A DNA stretch of 64,000 nt. Origin: Myxococcales bacterium 68-20 (GTDB lineage: Bacteria; Myxococcota_A; Polyangia; Polyangiales; Polyangiaceae). The stretch spans positions 132,320 to 196,319 of the forward strand of contig MKVQ01000008.1 in NCBI GenBank assembly GCA_001899635.1, written 5' to 3'. This document shows, piece by piece, positions 17,611 through 26,982 of this stretch (positions are counted from its first letter, which is position 1; the number at the start of each line of letters is the position of its first letter). A program made the position numbers and the translations under genes. The notes below the pieces were generated by a model, which did no database searches, was not told the origin of the DNA, and was given only the letters and a program-made list of their open reading frames with translations.

Positions 17611-19701
17611 TCACCGGTCGGGGATGCCGCGCAGACCTTCGGCGAAGATCGCGTAGCTCGCCTTCCGCCGCTCCTTGTACGGAGGGACCGCGTCCCAGCG
17701 CGCCCACCTGCGGCGCGGCGTCTCGACGAGCTCGTCTCCGAGCGAGACCGCGATGCGGAAGCCCTCCGTCAGCGCCGTCTCGCGATCGCGCGTCTTGGGG
17801 TCGTCGTCGAGCACGCGGAGCTCGGACGGATCGGTGACGTTGAGGAGCGTCCACGGCACCCGCACCGTCAGCGTCGCGCCGTCGAAGACGACCGCCGATT
17901 GTCCCGTCTCCTGCTCCGCCGCGTCGCGCACGCGGAGCTTGCCGATGTCCTGCACCGTGGCGGGGAACCTGTAGACGCCGTCGTCGCTCCCGTGCTCGCT
18001 GTTGTTCTGCCAGCGAACGAGGTTCCACTTGCCGCCGTCGCTCGGGATCGATCGATACGGCCTTCCGGATGGCAGCTCGCTGTCGGTCTTGTTGTGCCAC
18101 GCCGCCTGCGTGTCGTGCCAGACACCGAATTGATCGTACGCCTCCGTCACCACGAGGTCCGCACCCTGACGCGTGATCGTCAGCGCGAGCTCCGAGCGCT
18201 GCGTCGTCTTCTTGCCATTCGGGAGGATGCTCTCGCCGCGATCGTCGGCGTAGGTGTCGTAGCCGATCGTGAGGACCTCTCCGTCGCCGAGCGCCGAGCC
18301 GAGGGCGATCTTCACGTGGAAGAACTCGGCGTCGGCCGCCATGCGGACCTCGGTGACGCGCCCCGACCCCGTGGTCGGCTCGAACATCGCGAAGTCCGGC
18401 GGATCGAGCTCGAAGGCGAGGAGACCGAAGTTCTGCTCAGGGCTCGTCACGTTGTGCCACAGCTTGTAGCGCTCGCGCGGGAGGGCGAGCTCGTCGACGA
18501 TCCACGTGCGTTTCCACCACTCGTCGATCCAGGCGAAGAGGATCGCGCCGCCGGTGCCCGCGTCGTACGCGTTGTGGAAGAGGCGCACGTCGTCCTTGCC
18601 CTGCTGCACCTCGTCCTGTCCCCCGTGGCTCATTCCGCTGTGCGCGAAGTGAGCGTTTCCCCAGCTCGATGGGACGCCGACCTCGCCGATGACGAGCGGC
18701 TTCGGGTGGTAGTGCGCACGGAGCGTCTTCAGGTATCCGAGGTAGCTGTTCGGTCCCCACGCGTCGCGCTCGCCGGTGTACGCCGGGTCCTCGCTCATCC
18801 AGTCGGGGTAATAGGGATACGCGTGGTAGCTCGCGAAGTAGCCGGCCGGGAATCCGGTCGTGTCGAGATTCGCGAGATCGAGCTCCTCGAGGTCCTCGGA
18901 CGCGCCGGAGCCCTCGGTCGGATGGTGGAGCGGATCGAGCGTCGGCCAGCTCGACACGCTGATCGGTCGATACACGTGATAGCGGGTAGCCTCATAGGCG
19001 ATGACCTTGTCGATGCGCTCGGCCCACCACACGGCGGTCTCGGAGCCGCTCGGGAGTGAGACGTATCCGCCGCCGTAGCGCGTGCGGCGCTCGGGGAGCG
19101 CGTTCGTCGTCTGCACCTCGTCGGGGAAGACCTCCCGGCCGATGATCCACCCGATCACCCACGGTGAGATGTCCGTGTCGTATTCGCCGTGCGCGCGGCC
19201 CTTTCGCTCGAAGACGAAGTTGTTCCCGTGCACGCACTCGATCGTCTCGACGATGTTGTCGTCGTAGCCCGACTGCATGTCGTGCAGGTTCAGGGTCGGG
19301 TTCTCTTCGTCGAGCCAGATGCCGTGGAAGACATAGAGCGGCTTCGTCGGATGGGTGACGTTGTAGAAGTGGAGGCGCTTGTAGAAGCGGGGATAGTGGA
19401 GCGTGTAGAGGCGGATCGAGTTGACCCCCATCTCCGCCAGCATCGAGAACCAGCGGTCGTAGTCCGCTTCCGTCGGCGCGAGCTCGCCCGGCTGCGTGCC
19501 GGGGAGGGCGACGCCCATGTTCATTCCCTTGATGAAGAGCGGCTCGAACTTCGACCCGTCGAAGATCTGGAGTCGCCCGTCCGCCGCCTTGAACGGCACC
19601 GGATAGAGCGGGACCTCGAGCGCGTCGCTCGACTCACAGCCCGCTGTCGTGGCGAGGACCGAGAGCGTGAGGGCCGGCGCAAGGAGGTGGAGGAACCGCA
19701 T
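17611..19701 (-). CDS. Glycoside-hydrolase-like TIM-barrel lipoprotein
   Basis: 696 residues with a lipoprotein signal (VLATTAGCESS). The N-terminal half reads as a (beta/alpha)8 hydrolase barrel: EPLFIKGMNMGVALPG, EMGVNSIRLYTLHYPRF, SPWVIGWIIGREV, then KPLVIGEVGVPSSWG with a glutamate in the place of the catalytic nucleophile, and ILFAWIDEWWKRTW. This pattern matches clan GH-A enzymes such as GH2, GH5 or GH42, but I cannot choose a family. The C-terminal 250 residues are beta-rich with two segments similar to carbohydrate-binding sandwiches. It probably acts on an extracellular glycan. Confidence 0.85.
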   Translation of the reverse strand: MRFLHLLAPALTLSVLATTAGCESSDALEVPLYPVPFKAADGRLQIFDGSKFEPLFIKGMNMGVALPGTQPGELAPTEADYDRWFSMLAEMGVNSIRLYTLHYPRFYKRLHFYNVTHPTKPLYVFHGIWLDEENPTLNLHDMQSGYDDNIVETIECVHGNNFVFERKGRAHGEYDTDISPWVIGWIIGREVFPDEVQTTNALPERRTRYGGGYVSLPSGSETAVWWAERIDKVIAYEATRYHVYRPISVSSWPTLDPLHHPTEGSGASEDLEELDLANLDTTGFPAGYFASYHAYPYYPDWMSEDPAYTGERDAWGPNSYLGYLKTLRAHYHPKPLVIGEVGVPSSWGNAHFAHSGMSHGGQDEVQQGKDDVRLFHNAYDAGTGGAILFAWIDEWWKRTWIVDELALPRERYKLWHNVTSPEQNFGLLAFELDPPDFAMFEPTTGSGRVTEVRMAADAEFFHVKIALGSALGDGEVLTIGYDTYADDRGESILPNGKKTTQRSELALTITRQGADLVVTEAYDQFGVWHDTQAAWHNKTDSELPSGRPYRSIPSDGGKWNLVRWQNNSEHGSDDGVYRFPATVQDIGKLRVRDAAEQETGQSAVVFDGATLTVRVPWTLLNVTDPSELRVLDDDPKTRDRETALTEGFRIAVSLGDELVETPRRRWARWDAVPPYKERRKASYAIFAEGLRGIPDR

Positions 19702-20064
19702 CGACGAGGGCTTGGCTCGAAGAGAGAGTAGGGGAGGCTGACGAGCCTATCAGTTTCGTCTGCATCGCCGCACGTTGCGGGCCGGGACTGGGATGGCGCG
19801 CTCGATCGGAGACACTCCCGAGGAGCCGCTCGCAGGCAGGCAACGGCGGGCGCCCTTCGGTCTCCGACGACGAGGTGTCCGCTCTTCGTTCGGCGGATCG
19901 AATGGTCAGCCCTCGGTCCGAGAGCTCCACGACGCTGGACGATCGTCTCCGGCGTGGCCGACAATGCGGCTGAGCTCGTGCATCGTCGACCGGTCCGGCC
20001 TTGAGCTGCTCGAGGCGTTCAATCTGCTGGCTGCCAGACATTGCGGCGTGCGAGAGTCGCGAAA
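19702..20064. other. Intergenic stretch without a convincing gene
   Basis: About 360 bases between the divergent starts of the glycosidase-like gene and the Ig-like lipoprotein gene. Short open frames exist on both strands, but they are Arg/Ser/Pro-rich, lack ribosome sites and resemble no protein. The stretch presumably holds both promoters; no tRNA fold or strong hairpin was seen. Confidence 0.5.
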
Positions 20065-21354
20065 ATGGCACCCGTTCGCTCTCGTCGCGCGCTCGCCGCC
20101 CTCGCCCTCGCCGTGCTCACAGGATGCGGAGCACGAGCACCCAGTGTGCACCCGAGCGCCGGCGCTCCGTCGACCCCTTCCGGCGCGGCCGCCGGCACGA
20201 AGCCGATCGAGGAGGCCTCGGCCGCCAACACGACGCCGCGGCCGGTACCGGCGTCGATGGTCACGCACGGTACCCGCGCGGCCGAGTTTGCTCGGCAGCC
20301 GGTGCCGCCCGGCGCGCCGGCGTGCACGAAGGAGCAGCGGCAGGCGCTCACCTTCGAGCATGCGCCGACGTACACCGAGCAAGTCGAGCGCGACGGCTCG
20401 TTCTCGGCACGCCTCTTCATCGGCAACCCGGCGGCATGTACGCGCAAGGTCGATCTCCCGCTCAGCTTCACGCCACCGAAGACGACGCGGACGCGCACCG
20501 TCGACTTCGCGGCCTACGTGCCGCCGCGCGGCGCGTTCGTCGAGCTGACGCTCGCGCCGAGCGAGCTCACGGAGTCCGACGTGACCCCCGGCCGGTACGC
20601 CATCACGTTCGCGGTCCTCGACGAGGAGGGGAAGGAGGTCGGTCGTGCCCTCTCCGGCAATCCTTTCCGCCTCGGTCGCGACGACGTCTCGATCACGAAG
20701 GCGCCCACGATCCCCGCGCGGATCGGCGTCGCCGATGAGCTCGTGGTTCCTCTCTCGCTCGAGAACCTCGGCGATACGGCGAACCGCGTCACGCCGCTCA
20801 TCGTGTTCACGCGGCCGGGCGAGACGGCCGGGATCGAGCACTACGAGCCACCGCAGCTCGTCGTCCCCGGCGCCTCGACGTACACGCTTCGCCTTTCGCA
20901 ACGGGCACGCGCGGCCGAGCGGATCGGTACCGGATCGTGGCTCGTCACGGTCACGATGTTCGACGCCGCGGGTGAACGTCTCAACTCCTTTGCCGGGCTC
21001 CCGCTCACGATCGGCAACATCGACGTCCGGATGACGCGTCCGGAGCTGCCGGTGCGCGTGGCGTCCTCCGCGCCGCTCGTGGCGAAGTTCAAGCTCGAGA
21101 ACCGGGGCGACACGAAGGACAAGATCACCGCGGTGGTCGTGTTCACGAAGCCGGGCGATTCCACGAGCACCGAGTTCACCTTCGCGCGCGAGGTGGGGCC
21201 GGGCCCGATCGTCTTCGACGCCGTGGTCGCCGCCGCCGCACGGCGGGAGCGCGGTGTCGACAAGGGCGTGTGGCTCGTGTCGACCGCCGCGTTCCGGAGC
21301 TCGGGCGAGCGCATCAAGACCTTCACCGGCCACTACCTCGAGATCGTCGAGTAG
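20065..21354 (+). CDS. Lipoprotein with repeated Ig-like beta domains
   Basis: 429 residues from the ATG at 20065, which gives a lipoprotein signal (LAALALAVLTGCGARAPS, LTGC lipobox). After a Pro/Ala linker the protein consists of about three similar beta-sandwich domains of roughly 100 residues. The clearest repeat pair is VVPLSLENLGDTANRVTPLI and VAKFKLENRGDTKDKITAVV, each followed by FT(R/K)PG. This resembles CARDB/Ig-like domains that act as spacers or adhesins on bacterial surfaces. No catalytic motif is present. Confidence 0.8.
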   Translation: MAPVRSRRALAALALAVLTGCGARAPSVHPSAGAPSTPSGAAAGTKPIEEASAANTTPRPVPASMVTHGTRAAEFARQPVPPGAPACTKEQRQALTFEHAPTYTEQVERDGSFSARLFIGNPAACTRKVDLPLSFTPPKTTRTRTVDFAAYVPPRGAFVELTLAPSELTESDVTPGRYAITFAVLDEEGKEVGRALSGNPFRLGRDDVSITKAPTIPARIGVADELVVPLSLENLGDTANRVTPLIVFTRPGETAGIEHYEPPQLVVPGASTYTLRLSQRARAAERIGTGSWLVTVTMFDAAGERLNSFAGLPLTIGNIDVRMTRPELPVRVASSAPLVAKFKLENRGDTKDKITAVVVFTKPGDSTSTEFTFAREVGPGPIVFDAVVAAAARRERGVDKGVWLVSTAAFRSSGERIKTFTGHYLEIVE

Positions 21355-21370
21355 GGCCGGACGGCGCGCG

Positions 21371-22753
21371 TCACCAGCGCGTGAAGACGCCGATCTCGAC
21401 CGCAGGTCCCCACACGTCGGGGGCGCGGCCGCGGCCGAGGCGCCGCTCGAACGAGATCGCACCGTCGAGGCCGAAGGAACGATCGAGGAGCACGAACCCG
21501 AGGACGCTCACGACGTGGCTCCGGAGATCGAGCAGCTCGGTCGCCGTCGGGTTCCGCTCGAGCTGCACGCCGTAGGTGTAGTCGAGCCCGAGAGAGAGCC
21601 GCGGGCTCGGCCTCCACCCGACGCGGGCGCCGGCGGAGTGCACGTGCTCCACCACGGTCTCGCCGGACGGGCTCGGCGCGATGACCGACGTGAGCCAATA
21701 GCGCGCGGTCGCATCGATCGAGTCGGTGATCGCGATTCCGATCGCCGGAGAGACGATCGTGACGTCGCGATCGTCGCGGTACTGCCAGTAGGCCGTCAGG
21801 AGCTGGGCCGAGAAGCGACGATCGATCGGCGTGAATCCGGAGAGCGATAGCGCGCGCACGGGGAGCGCGAGCGCGGGGGCGCTGATCCCGACGGCGCCAC
21901 CCGCCCACGCGCCGTTCCCGAAGTGATGGTAGACGCCGAACGTCGGCCGGCCGTCGACGACCGTGCTTCGGATCGGGCCGCTTCGCGACGAGCGCGACGC
22001 GCCGTGGCGGGCGACGATCTGCGCGCCGGCCTCGAATCGGAGGCGCTGCCAGCGGAACATCGCGCTCGTGTCGGTCGTGTAGAGGTCGTCGTAGCCGGAA
22101 GGAAAGAGCTGCACGCGCTGACCGAGCCGGGCCTGGCCGACGAAGATCCCATCACGGGCCTGCTGGATCTCGGGGTCGAGCGGCGCCACGTGCTCGGCTT
22201 CGGACAAGAAGAAGCGGGCCGTCGCCGGATCGCCGCGAAGATAGGCGACGCGCCCGCGGCGCGCGAGGAGATCGGGAGAGAATGGGGCGTGGGAGAGGCC
22301 GAGGTCGAGCACATCCTCGGCCTCCCGCCAGCGCCCGGTCCAGACGAGCACGTCGGCGAGCCCCGCGCGCGCGTCGACGTTGCCGGGCGAGCGCGCGAGG
22401 ACGTCGCGATAGCCGCGCTCGGCTAGGGCGAAACATTCGTCTGCGGCATCGGTCCGGGCGAGGCCGACCGCGGCCTCCTCGTCCGCCGGATCGCGCGCCA
22501 GGACGGCGAGGTAGAGCGCGCGGGCGCGCGGGCGCTCCAGCGGGCTCGCCTGCGCGGCCTCGGCGGTCGTCAGCATCGCGTCGACGCTCGAAGTGGGCTC
22601 GATCGGAGGCGCGGCTCGGCAGATCGCGTCACGCGCGGAGGCCTCGTGCTCGATCGAGATGTCGGCCAGCGTCAGACACGCTGCGAGCCAAACGCGAAAC
22701 CGAGCGCACGCGGTCCTCCGCTTCTTTGCGCGCTCGGCTACGGTGGCGCTCAT
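21371..22753 (-). CDS. TPR plus outer-membrane beta-barrel protein (YaiO-like)
   Basis: 460 residues from the ATG at 22753. A hydrophobic N-terminal segment (VWLAACLTLADIS) may serve as a signal. TPR repeats cover about residues 60-190 (RARALYLAVLARDPADEEAA; AERGYRDVLARSPGNVDA; GRWREAEDVLDLGLSHAP). The rest is an antiparallel barrel with alternating strands (QRLRFEAGAQIVARHG ... WGPAVEIGVFTRW) that ends in an aromatic residue, as outer-membrane barrels do. The combination resembles the YaiO family. Its ATG overlaps the ATG of the divergent gene in the four bases CATG at 22751-22754, so both promoters must lie inside coding sequence or one start is wrong. Confidence 0.8.
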   Translation of the reverse strand: MSATVAERAKKRRTACARFRVWLAACLTLADISIEHEASARDAICRAAPPIEPTSSVDAMLTTAEAAQASPLERPRARALYLAVLARDPADEEAAVGLARTDAADECFALAERGYRDVLARSPGNVDARAGLADVLVWTGRWREAEDVLDLGLSHAPFSPDLLARRGRVAYLRGDPATARFFLSEAEHVAPLDPEIQQARDGIFVGQARLGQRVQLFPSGYDDLYTTDTSAMFRWQRLRFEAGAQIVARHGASRSSRSGPIRSTVVDGRPTFGVYHHFGNGAWAGGAVGISAPALALPVRALSLSGFTPIDRRFSAQLLTAYWQYRDDRDVTIVSPAIGIAITDSIDATARYWLTSVIAPSPSGETVVEHVHSAGARVGWRPSPRLSLGLDYTYGVQLERNPTATELLDLRSHVVSVLGFVLLDRSFGLDGAISFERRLGRGRAPDVWGPAVEIGVFTRW

Positions 22754-25550
22754 GAAACTCGGTGCTGCGTGGCTCGGGCCGGCGGCGATCCTCGCATATC
22801 TCGCGGTCACGTGGTCCTTTGCGTCATGCGGAAGCGAGGGGAACGGCAACGGGACGAGCCCACCGCTGGCGCTGGACGGCGGCGACGCTGCCGACGCCCC
22901 TCCGCCGACGAACGTGAACGGCGACTCCGGCGTCGACTCCGGTCGCGCATCCAACCCGGTCGGGGAGGAGAACCAGCGCCCCGGCACCGAGGAGTGGATG
23001 CTGGCGAGCCCGGCGACCAAGCGAGAGATCGAGGGCTATGCATCCGCGACGAGCGTCGCTGCCGGAGGCACGATCCGCCTCTTCGTGAACACGGCATCGC
23101 CGCGCTACGCGATCGACGTCTATCGGCTCGGTTGGTACGGAGGCAAGGGAGGCCGCCTCGTGACGAGCACCGTCGAGCGGGATGGACGCGTCCAGGTCGT
23201 CCCACCTCCGGACGCCGACGGTCTCGTCGAGTGCGCCTGGACCGATCCGTACGAGCTCGCGATCCCCGCTGACTGGGTCACGGGCATCTACGTCGCCAAG
23301 CTCACGACGAAGGACACGGGAAAGCAGAGCTACATCCCCTTCGTCGTCCGCGACGACGTCCGCGCGGCCACGTATCTGGTCCAATCGAGCGTCACGACCT
23401 TCCAGGCTTACAACAACTGGGGAGGCAAATCGCTCTACGACTTCAACAGCACCGGCGATGCGCGTGCGTCGCGCGTCTCGTTCCTCCGGCCGTATGCGCT
23501 CGGCCTCAATCCGCAGGCCGCCGCCGGTGTCGGCGCCGGCGAGCTGATCACGAACCTCCAGGGCGCCGCCCAGACCGGACCGATGGGCTGGGAGTACCCG
23601 ATGGTCCGCTTCCTCGAGCGGGAGGGCTTCGACGTCAGCTACGTCACCAACGTCGACGTCCATCGCGATGCCCAGCTCGTCGCGAAGCATCGGGTCTTCG
23701 TCTCGATGGGCCATGACGAGTACTGGTCGTACCGGATGCGTGATCACGTGGAGTACGCTCGCGATCACGGGGCGACCAGCGTCGCGATCTTCTCGGGCAA
23801 CGTGGCCTACTGGCAGGTGCGTTTCCAGCCGTCGAAGGCCGGCGCGCCGGACACGACGCTGTATTGCACGAAGGACGCATCGACCGATCCCGTGAGCCTC
23901 GGCGTCGATGCGCATCGGGCGACGGTCCACTTCCGTGATGCTCTCGTCACGCGGGGCGAAGAAGGGCTCGGCGGCGTCGCGTTCCAGGACTACGGGATGA
24001 ACAGCGACCTCGTCGTGCACGACCCGTCGAGCTGGATCTTCGCCGGGACGGGCCTCGCGCTCGGCGCCACGATCCCCGGCCTCCTCGGCTACGAGGTCGA
24101 CGGCGCGCAGGAGCCGCCGCTCCCCGGCGTGCGTCGCGTGCTCCGGTCGCCCTGGACGACTCCGCTTTCGACGAGCGGGATCTCGGACGCCGTCGTGCGC
24201 GCGCTGCCGAGCGGCGCCGAGACATTCGCCGCGGGCACGATCCAGTGGGCCTGGGGCCTCGACGACCATCGGCCCAAGGGCGTGACCCAGCCGAACGTGC
24301 GGAGCGCGGCGGCGGAGCAGGTCACCCGCAACGTGCTGACCCGCCTCGCGGCGCCTCGCCCTGCGCGCAATCGCTCGCCGCTGTACCTCGACGAGGCGTT
24401 CAGCGGTGCGCTCGACGGCGAGCGCTGGTCGCGGCGCACGATTACCGAGGGCTACGACGCCTTCGACCCGACCGTCCCGGTCGAGGTCGCGGGCGGGCGC
24501 CTCACGATCACGCCCCGCGCCGGCGTCACCGGCCTCGTGCATGGCGGCATCACCACCGCGCGCACGTTCGCGATGACATGCGGGAGCGCGCGGGTGGAGC
24601 TCGTGGAGGCGACGAACGCGGCGTCCACCGCAGACACGACCTTCGCGATCGCGGTCGATCCGGGGCGCTGGTACCGGATGACGGTCGAGAACGGCGTGCT
24701 CGCGCTCGGAGCGAACGACGGCGCCGTCACGTCGGCCACCGTCCCCTATGACGCCGTCCAGCATCGACACCTGCGCATTCGGCACGACTGCGTTCTCGAC
24801 GACGTGGTCTTCGAGACGAGCGCGGACGGCACGTCGTGGACGGCCCGACGGACGATCCCGCGGACGGTGGACCTGAGCGCTGCGTACGTCGAGGTCGAGG
24901 CGGGGACGTTCCAGCCGGAGGCTGCGCCGGGCAAGGCGATCTTCGACAATGTCCGTGTCGAGGTGCGCGGCGTGCGCGAGTCCTTCGCGAGGCAGCGCGA
25001 TCCGGAGGTGTTCACGCCCGAGACCCTCCATGAGGGTGGCTACGATCCGGAGATGGAGGTCTTCCCCGCGGGCGGAGTCCTGCACCTGCGCCCGCGCGCG
25101 GGCGTCGCCGGCGGACACCACATGGGCTTCGCGACGACGCGCGAGATCGACTGGACCGGCGGCGTCGCCAGCATCGTCGTGCTGAAGGCGCCTCATCCCT
25201 CGACCGAGGCGAGCGTCTCGTTTGCGATCGTCTCGCAGGCTCCGGGCTGGGCGCGCTTCGCCGTCTCCGCCGGGAAGCTCTTCTTCCAGTCCGAGCTCGC
25301 TGCCGTGACGTCGGGCGAGTCGATCGCGTACGACCCCGTGGCTCACAAGCATCTCCGCCTCCGCCACGACACGGGGCCCGACCAGATCGTGTGGGAGACG
25401 AGCCCCGACGGCGCGGCCTGGGTCGAGCGCCGGCGCATCGCGCGCCCGTTCCCCGTCACCGCCCTTCGCGCCGAGATCGAAGGCGGGACCTATCAGGCGG
25501 AGGTCGATCCCGGCGAGGTGATCGTCGACGACTTCCTCTTCGCGCGGTGA
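22752..25550 (+). CDS. N,N-dimethylformamidase beta-subunit-like lipoprotein with C-terminal beta-sandwich repeats
   Basis: 932 residues with a lipoprotein signal (AVTWSFASCGSEG). Residues about 80-560 match the family of the large subunit of dimethylformamidase: IDVYRLGWYGGKGGRLV, TTFQAYNNWGGKSLYDF, FVSMGHDEYWSYRMRDH and SGNVAYWQVRFQPS. The C-terminal 350 residues hold two tandem beta-sandwich domains of about 170 residues, ending IFDNVRVEVRGV and VIVDDFLFAR. In true dimethylformamidase a small subunit is needed, and none is seen here. Surface-exposed amidase or binding protein are both possible; substrate unknown. Confidence 0.85.
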   Translation: MKLGAAWLGPAAILAYLAVTWSFASCGSEGNGNGTSPPLALDGGDAADAPPPTNVNGDSGVDSGRASNPVGEENQRPGTEEWMLASPATKREIEGYASATSVAAGGTIRLFVNTASPRYAIDVYRLGWYGGKGGRLVTSTVERDGRVQVVPPPDADGLVECAWTDPYELAIPADWVTGIYVAKLTTKDTGKQSYIPFVVRDDVRAATYLVQSSVTTFQAYNNWGGKSLYDFNSTGDARASRVSFLRPYALGLNPQAAAGVGAGELITNLQGAAQTGPMGWEYPMVRFLEREGFDVSYVTNVDVHRDAQLVAKHRVFVSMGHDEYWSYRMRDHVEYARDHGATSVAIFSGNVAYWQVRFQPSKAGAPDTTLYCTKDASTDPVSLGVDAHRATVHFRDALVTRGEEGLGGVAFQDYGMNSDLVVHDPSSWIFAGTGLALGATIPGLLGYEVDGAQEPPLPGVRRVLRSPWTTPLSTSGISDAVVRALPSGAETFAAGTIQWAWGLDDHRPKGVTQPNVRSAAAEQVTRNVLTRLAAPRPARNRSPLYLDEAFSGALDGERWSRRTITEGYDAFDPTVPVEVAGGRLTITPRAGVTGLVHGGITTARTFAMTCGSARVELVEATNAASTADTTFAIAVDPGRWYRMTVENGVLALGANDGAVTSATVPYDAVQHRHLRIRHDCVLDDVVFETSADGTSWTARRTIPRTVDLSAAYVEVEAGTFQPEAAPGKAIFDNVRVEVRGVRESFARQRDPEVFTPETLHEGGYDPEMEVFPAGGVLHLRPRAGVAGGHHMGFATTREIDWTGGVASIVVLKAPHPSTEASVSFAIVSQAPGWARFAVSAGKLFFQSELAAVTSGESIAYDPVAHKHLRLRHDTGPDQIVWETSPDGAAWVERRRIARPFPVTALRAEIEGGTYQAEVDPGEVIVDDFLFAR

Positions 25551-25611
25551 CGGCGCCCGCGCGCATCGCAGTTGAGCCCCGTGCCCGAACGGACGTAACG
25601 TCGCCGGTCCG

Positions 25612-26400
25612 ATGAGTCGGCGTACGGTTCACTGCGCGGCGGCGCTCTCCATGCTGAGCCTCGCCAATGGCGGGCGCGCGTGGGCAGATGACGCAGCGCC
25701 CCGGCGCTTCGGCGACCGCGGGCAGCTCGTGGTCACGGCGGACCGGTTGATGCCGTTGGCCGGCTACACGACCCAGTCGATCACGGCGAGCGACGGGGAC
25801 ACGACGACGAAGACCACCGACAGCGGCGCCTCGATGGCCTTCCTGGTCGGCCGCGAGCCCAGCCTCGGGACGATGCACACGGTCCCCCGCGTGGCCCTCG
25901 ACTACACCTTCCTGCGGGGGCTGACGGTCGGAGCCTCCTTCGCCCTCGCGTTCGGGATCGACGGTACGCACACCGAGGACCGCGCGCCGAAGGTCGGCCC
26001 GCGGACCGTGCGCGAGAACACGATCCCCGGGGCGACGCTCCTCGGCTTCGCCCCGCGCTTCGGCTACGTCCTCGCGTTGCCGAAGAACTTCGCGTTCTGG
26101 CCGCGCGCCGGCATCGCCTTCTACTCGATGGAGTCGCAGCGCGAGGAGACGAGCAACCTCGGCGTAACCTCGACCGCGACGGTGCGGGACACGGTCTTCT
26201 CGCTCGACCTCGACCCGCAGCTCGTGTGGACGCCGCTCCCGAACGTCCTCGTGCACGCGGGGCCGATCGCGAACATTCCGCTCACCGGCACGCACGAGAC
26301 GGCGTTCGCACAGGGCCCCGAGGTCAAGGAGCGCTCGGACGATCTCACGATCTTCCACTTCGGGATCTCGGCCGGCCTCGGCGTCTGGTTCGACCTCTGA
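25612..26400 (+). CDS. Outer-membrane beta-barrel protein, function unknown
   Basis: 262 residues with a signal peptide (ALSMLSLANGGRAWADD). The mature part alternates hydrophobic strands and polar turns (GQLVVTADRLMPLAGY, VALDYTFLRGLTVGASFALAFG, LLGFAPRFGYVLAL) and closes with FHFGISAGLGVWFDL. This is typical of eight- to ten-stranded outer-membrane barrels. It follows the lipoprotein gene by about 60 bases on the same strand and could be co-transcribed. It converges with the gene at 26405. Confidence 0.8.
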   Translation: MSRRTVHCAAALSMLSLANGGRAWADDAAPRRFGDRGQLVVTADRLMPLAGYTTQSITASDGDTTTKTTDSGASMAFLVGREPSLGTMHTVPRVALDYTFLRGLTVGASFALAFGIDGTHTEDRAPKVGPRTVRENTIPGATLLGFAPRFGYVLALPKNFAFWPRAGIAFYSMESQREETSNLGVTSTATVRDTVFSLDLDPQLVWTPLPNVLVHAGPIANIPLTGTHETAFAQGPEVKERSDDLTIFHFGISAGLGVWFDL

Positions 26401-26404
26401 CGCC

Positions 26405-26839
26405 TCAGGCGGCGCGGCACCGTGTGGGGGCGCACGGGGAGCAGCCGGCCCGACACGACCCGTGCGAGAGCGCGGAGCGGATCGCGTGGGCCATCGTCAT
26501 CGCCGGGAGCAGCGCATCGCAGTCCCCGGCGTAGGCCGCGCCGAGCGCGTCGAGGCACGAGTCGTACGCTGCGACGAGGCGCGCGGTCGTCTCCGCCGAG
26601 ACGATGTCGACCTCGCCGTAGAGCGCGCCGATGACGGAGAGCCCGTGCGCGAGGGCCTCCTCACGAGCCCTGGGCGCCCCGCACCGGAAGGCGAGCTCCG
26701 CCCGCTCCAGCACGTCGATGAGCCGATCGAGACGCTCGAGCGTTCGCTGGACGCGTTGTGTATCCGAATCGAGACGGTCAGCGGCAGAGCTCTCCGCGGC
26801 TTCATCGACTTTTGCGATCTTCGCGGCTCGCACATTCAT
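26405..26839 (-). CDS. Small helical protein with C-terminal Cys cluster, FliS-like fold possible
   Basis: 144 residues, almost all helical with no signal. The segment LAHGLSVIGALYGEVDIVSA and the following LVAAYDSCLDALGAAYAGD have the spacing of the flagellar export chaperone FliS four-helix bundle, but no flagellar gene is nearby, so this may only be a shared fold. The C-terminus carries SCRAGCSPCAPTRC, a C-x3-C-x2-C-x4-C arrangement that could bind a metal or iron-sulfur cluster and is not part of FliS. It converges with the barrel gene, leaving four bases between stops. Confidence 0.6.
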   Translation of the reverse strand: MNVRAAKIAKVDEAAESSAADRLDSDTQRVQRTLERLDRLIDVLERAELAFRCGAPRAREEALAHGLSVIGALYGEVDIVSAETTARLVAAYDSCLDALGAAYAGDCDALLPAMTMAHAIRSALSHGSCRAGCSPCAPTRCRAA

Positions 26840-26982
26840 TGGAACGGCGCGGCTCTGGTGGCCTTAAGGGCCAAGTGTCATCTCGATCGAGATGGGGACG
26901 AGGCGGGCATCCGGTCTGGATCTTGGTTGCCCCGGGCGGAGGCGTATAAGCTGGACGATTGGGGGAATGTGCGATCGTCACC

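Noticed and set aside
19634..20071. A 145-codon minus-strand frame in the gap before 20065.
   Set aside because: No ribosome site, Arg/Ser-rich, overlaps the start of the glycosidase-like gene.
22824..25367. An 847-codon minus-strand frame opposite the dimethylformamidase-like gene.
   Set aside because: Antisense shadow with Arg/Asp/Val bias and no domains.
26840..26982. A sigma-54-like TGG...TTGC element upstream of the glycosyltransferase.
   Set aside because: Spacing between GG and GC is nine bases instead of ten; insufficient support.
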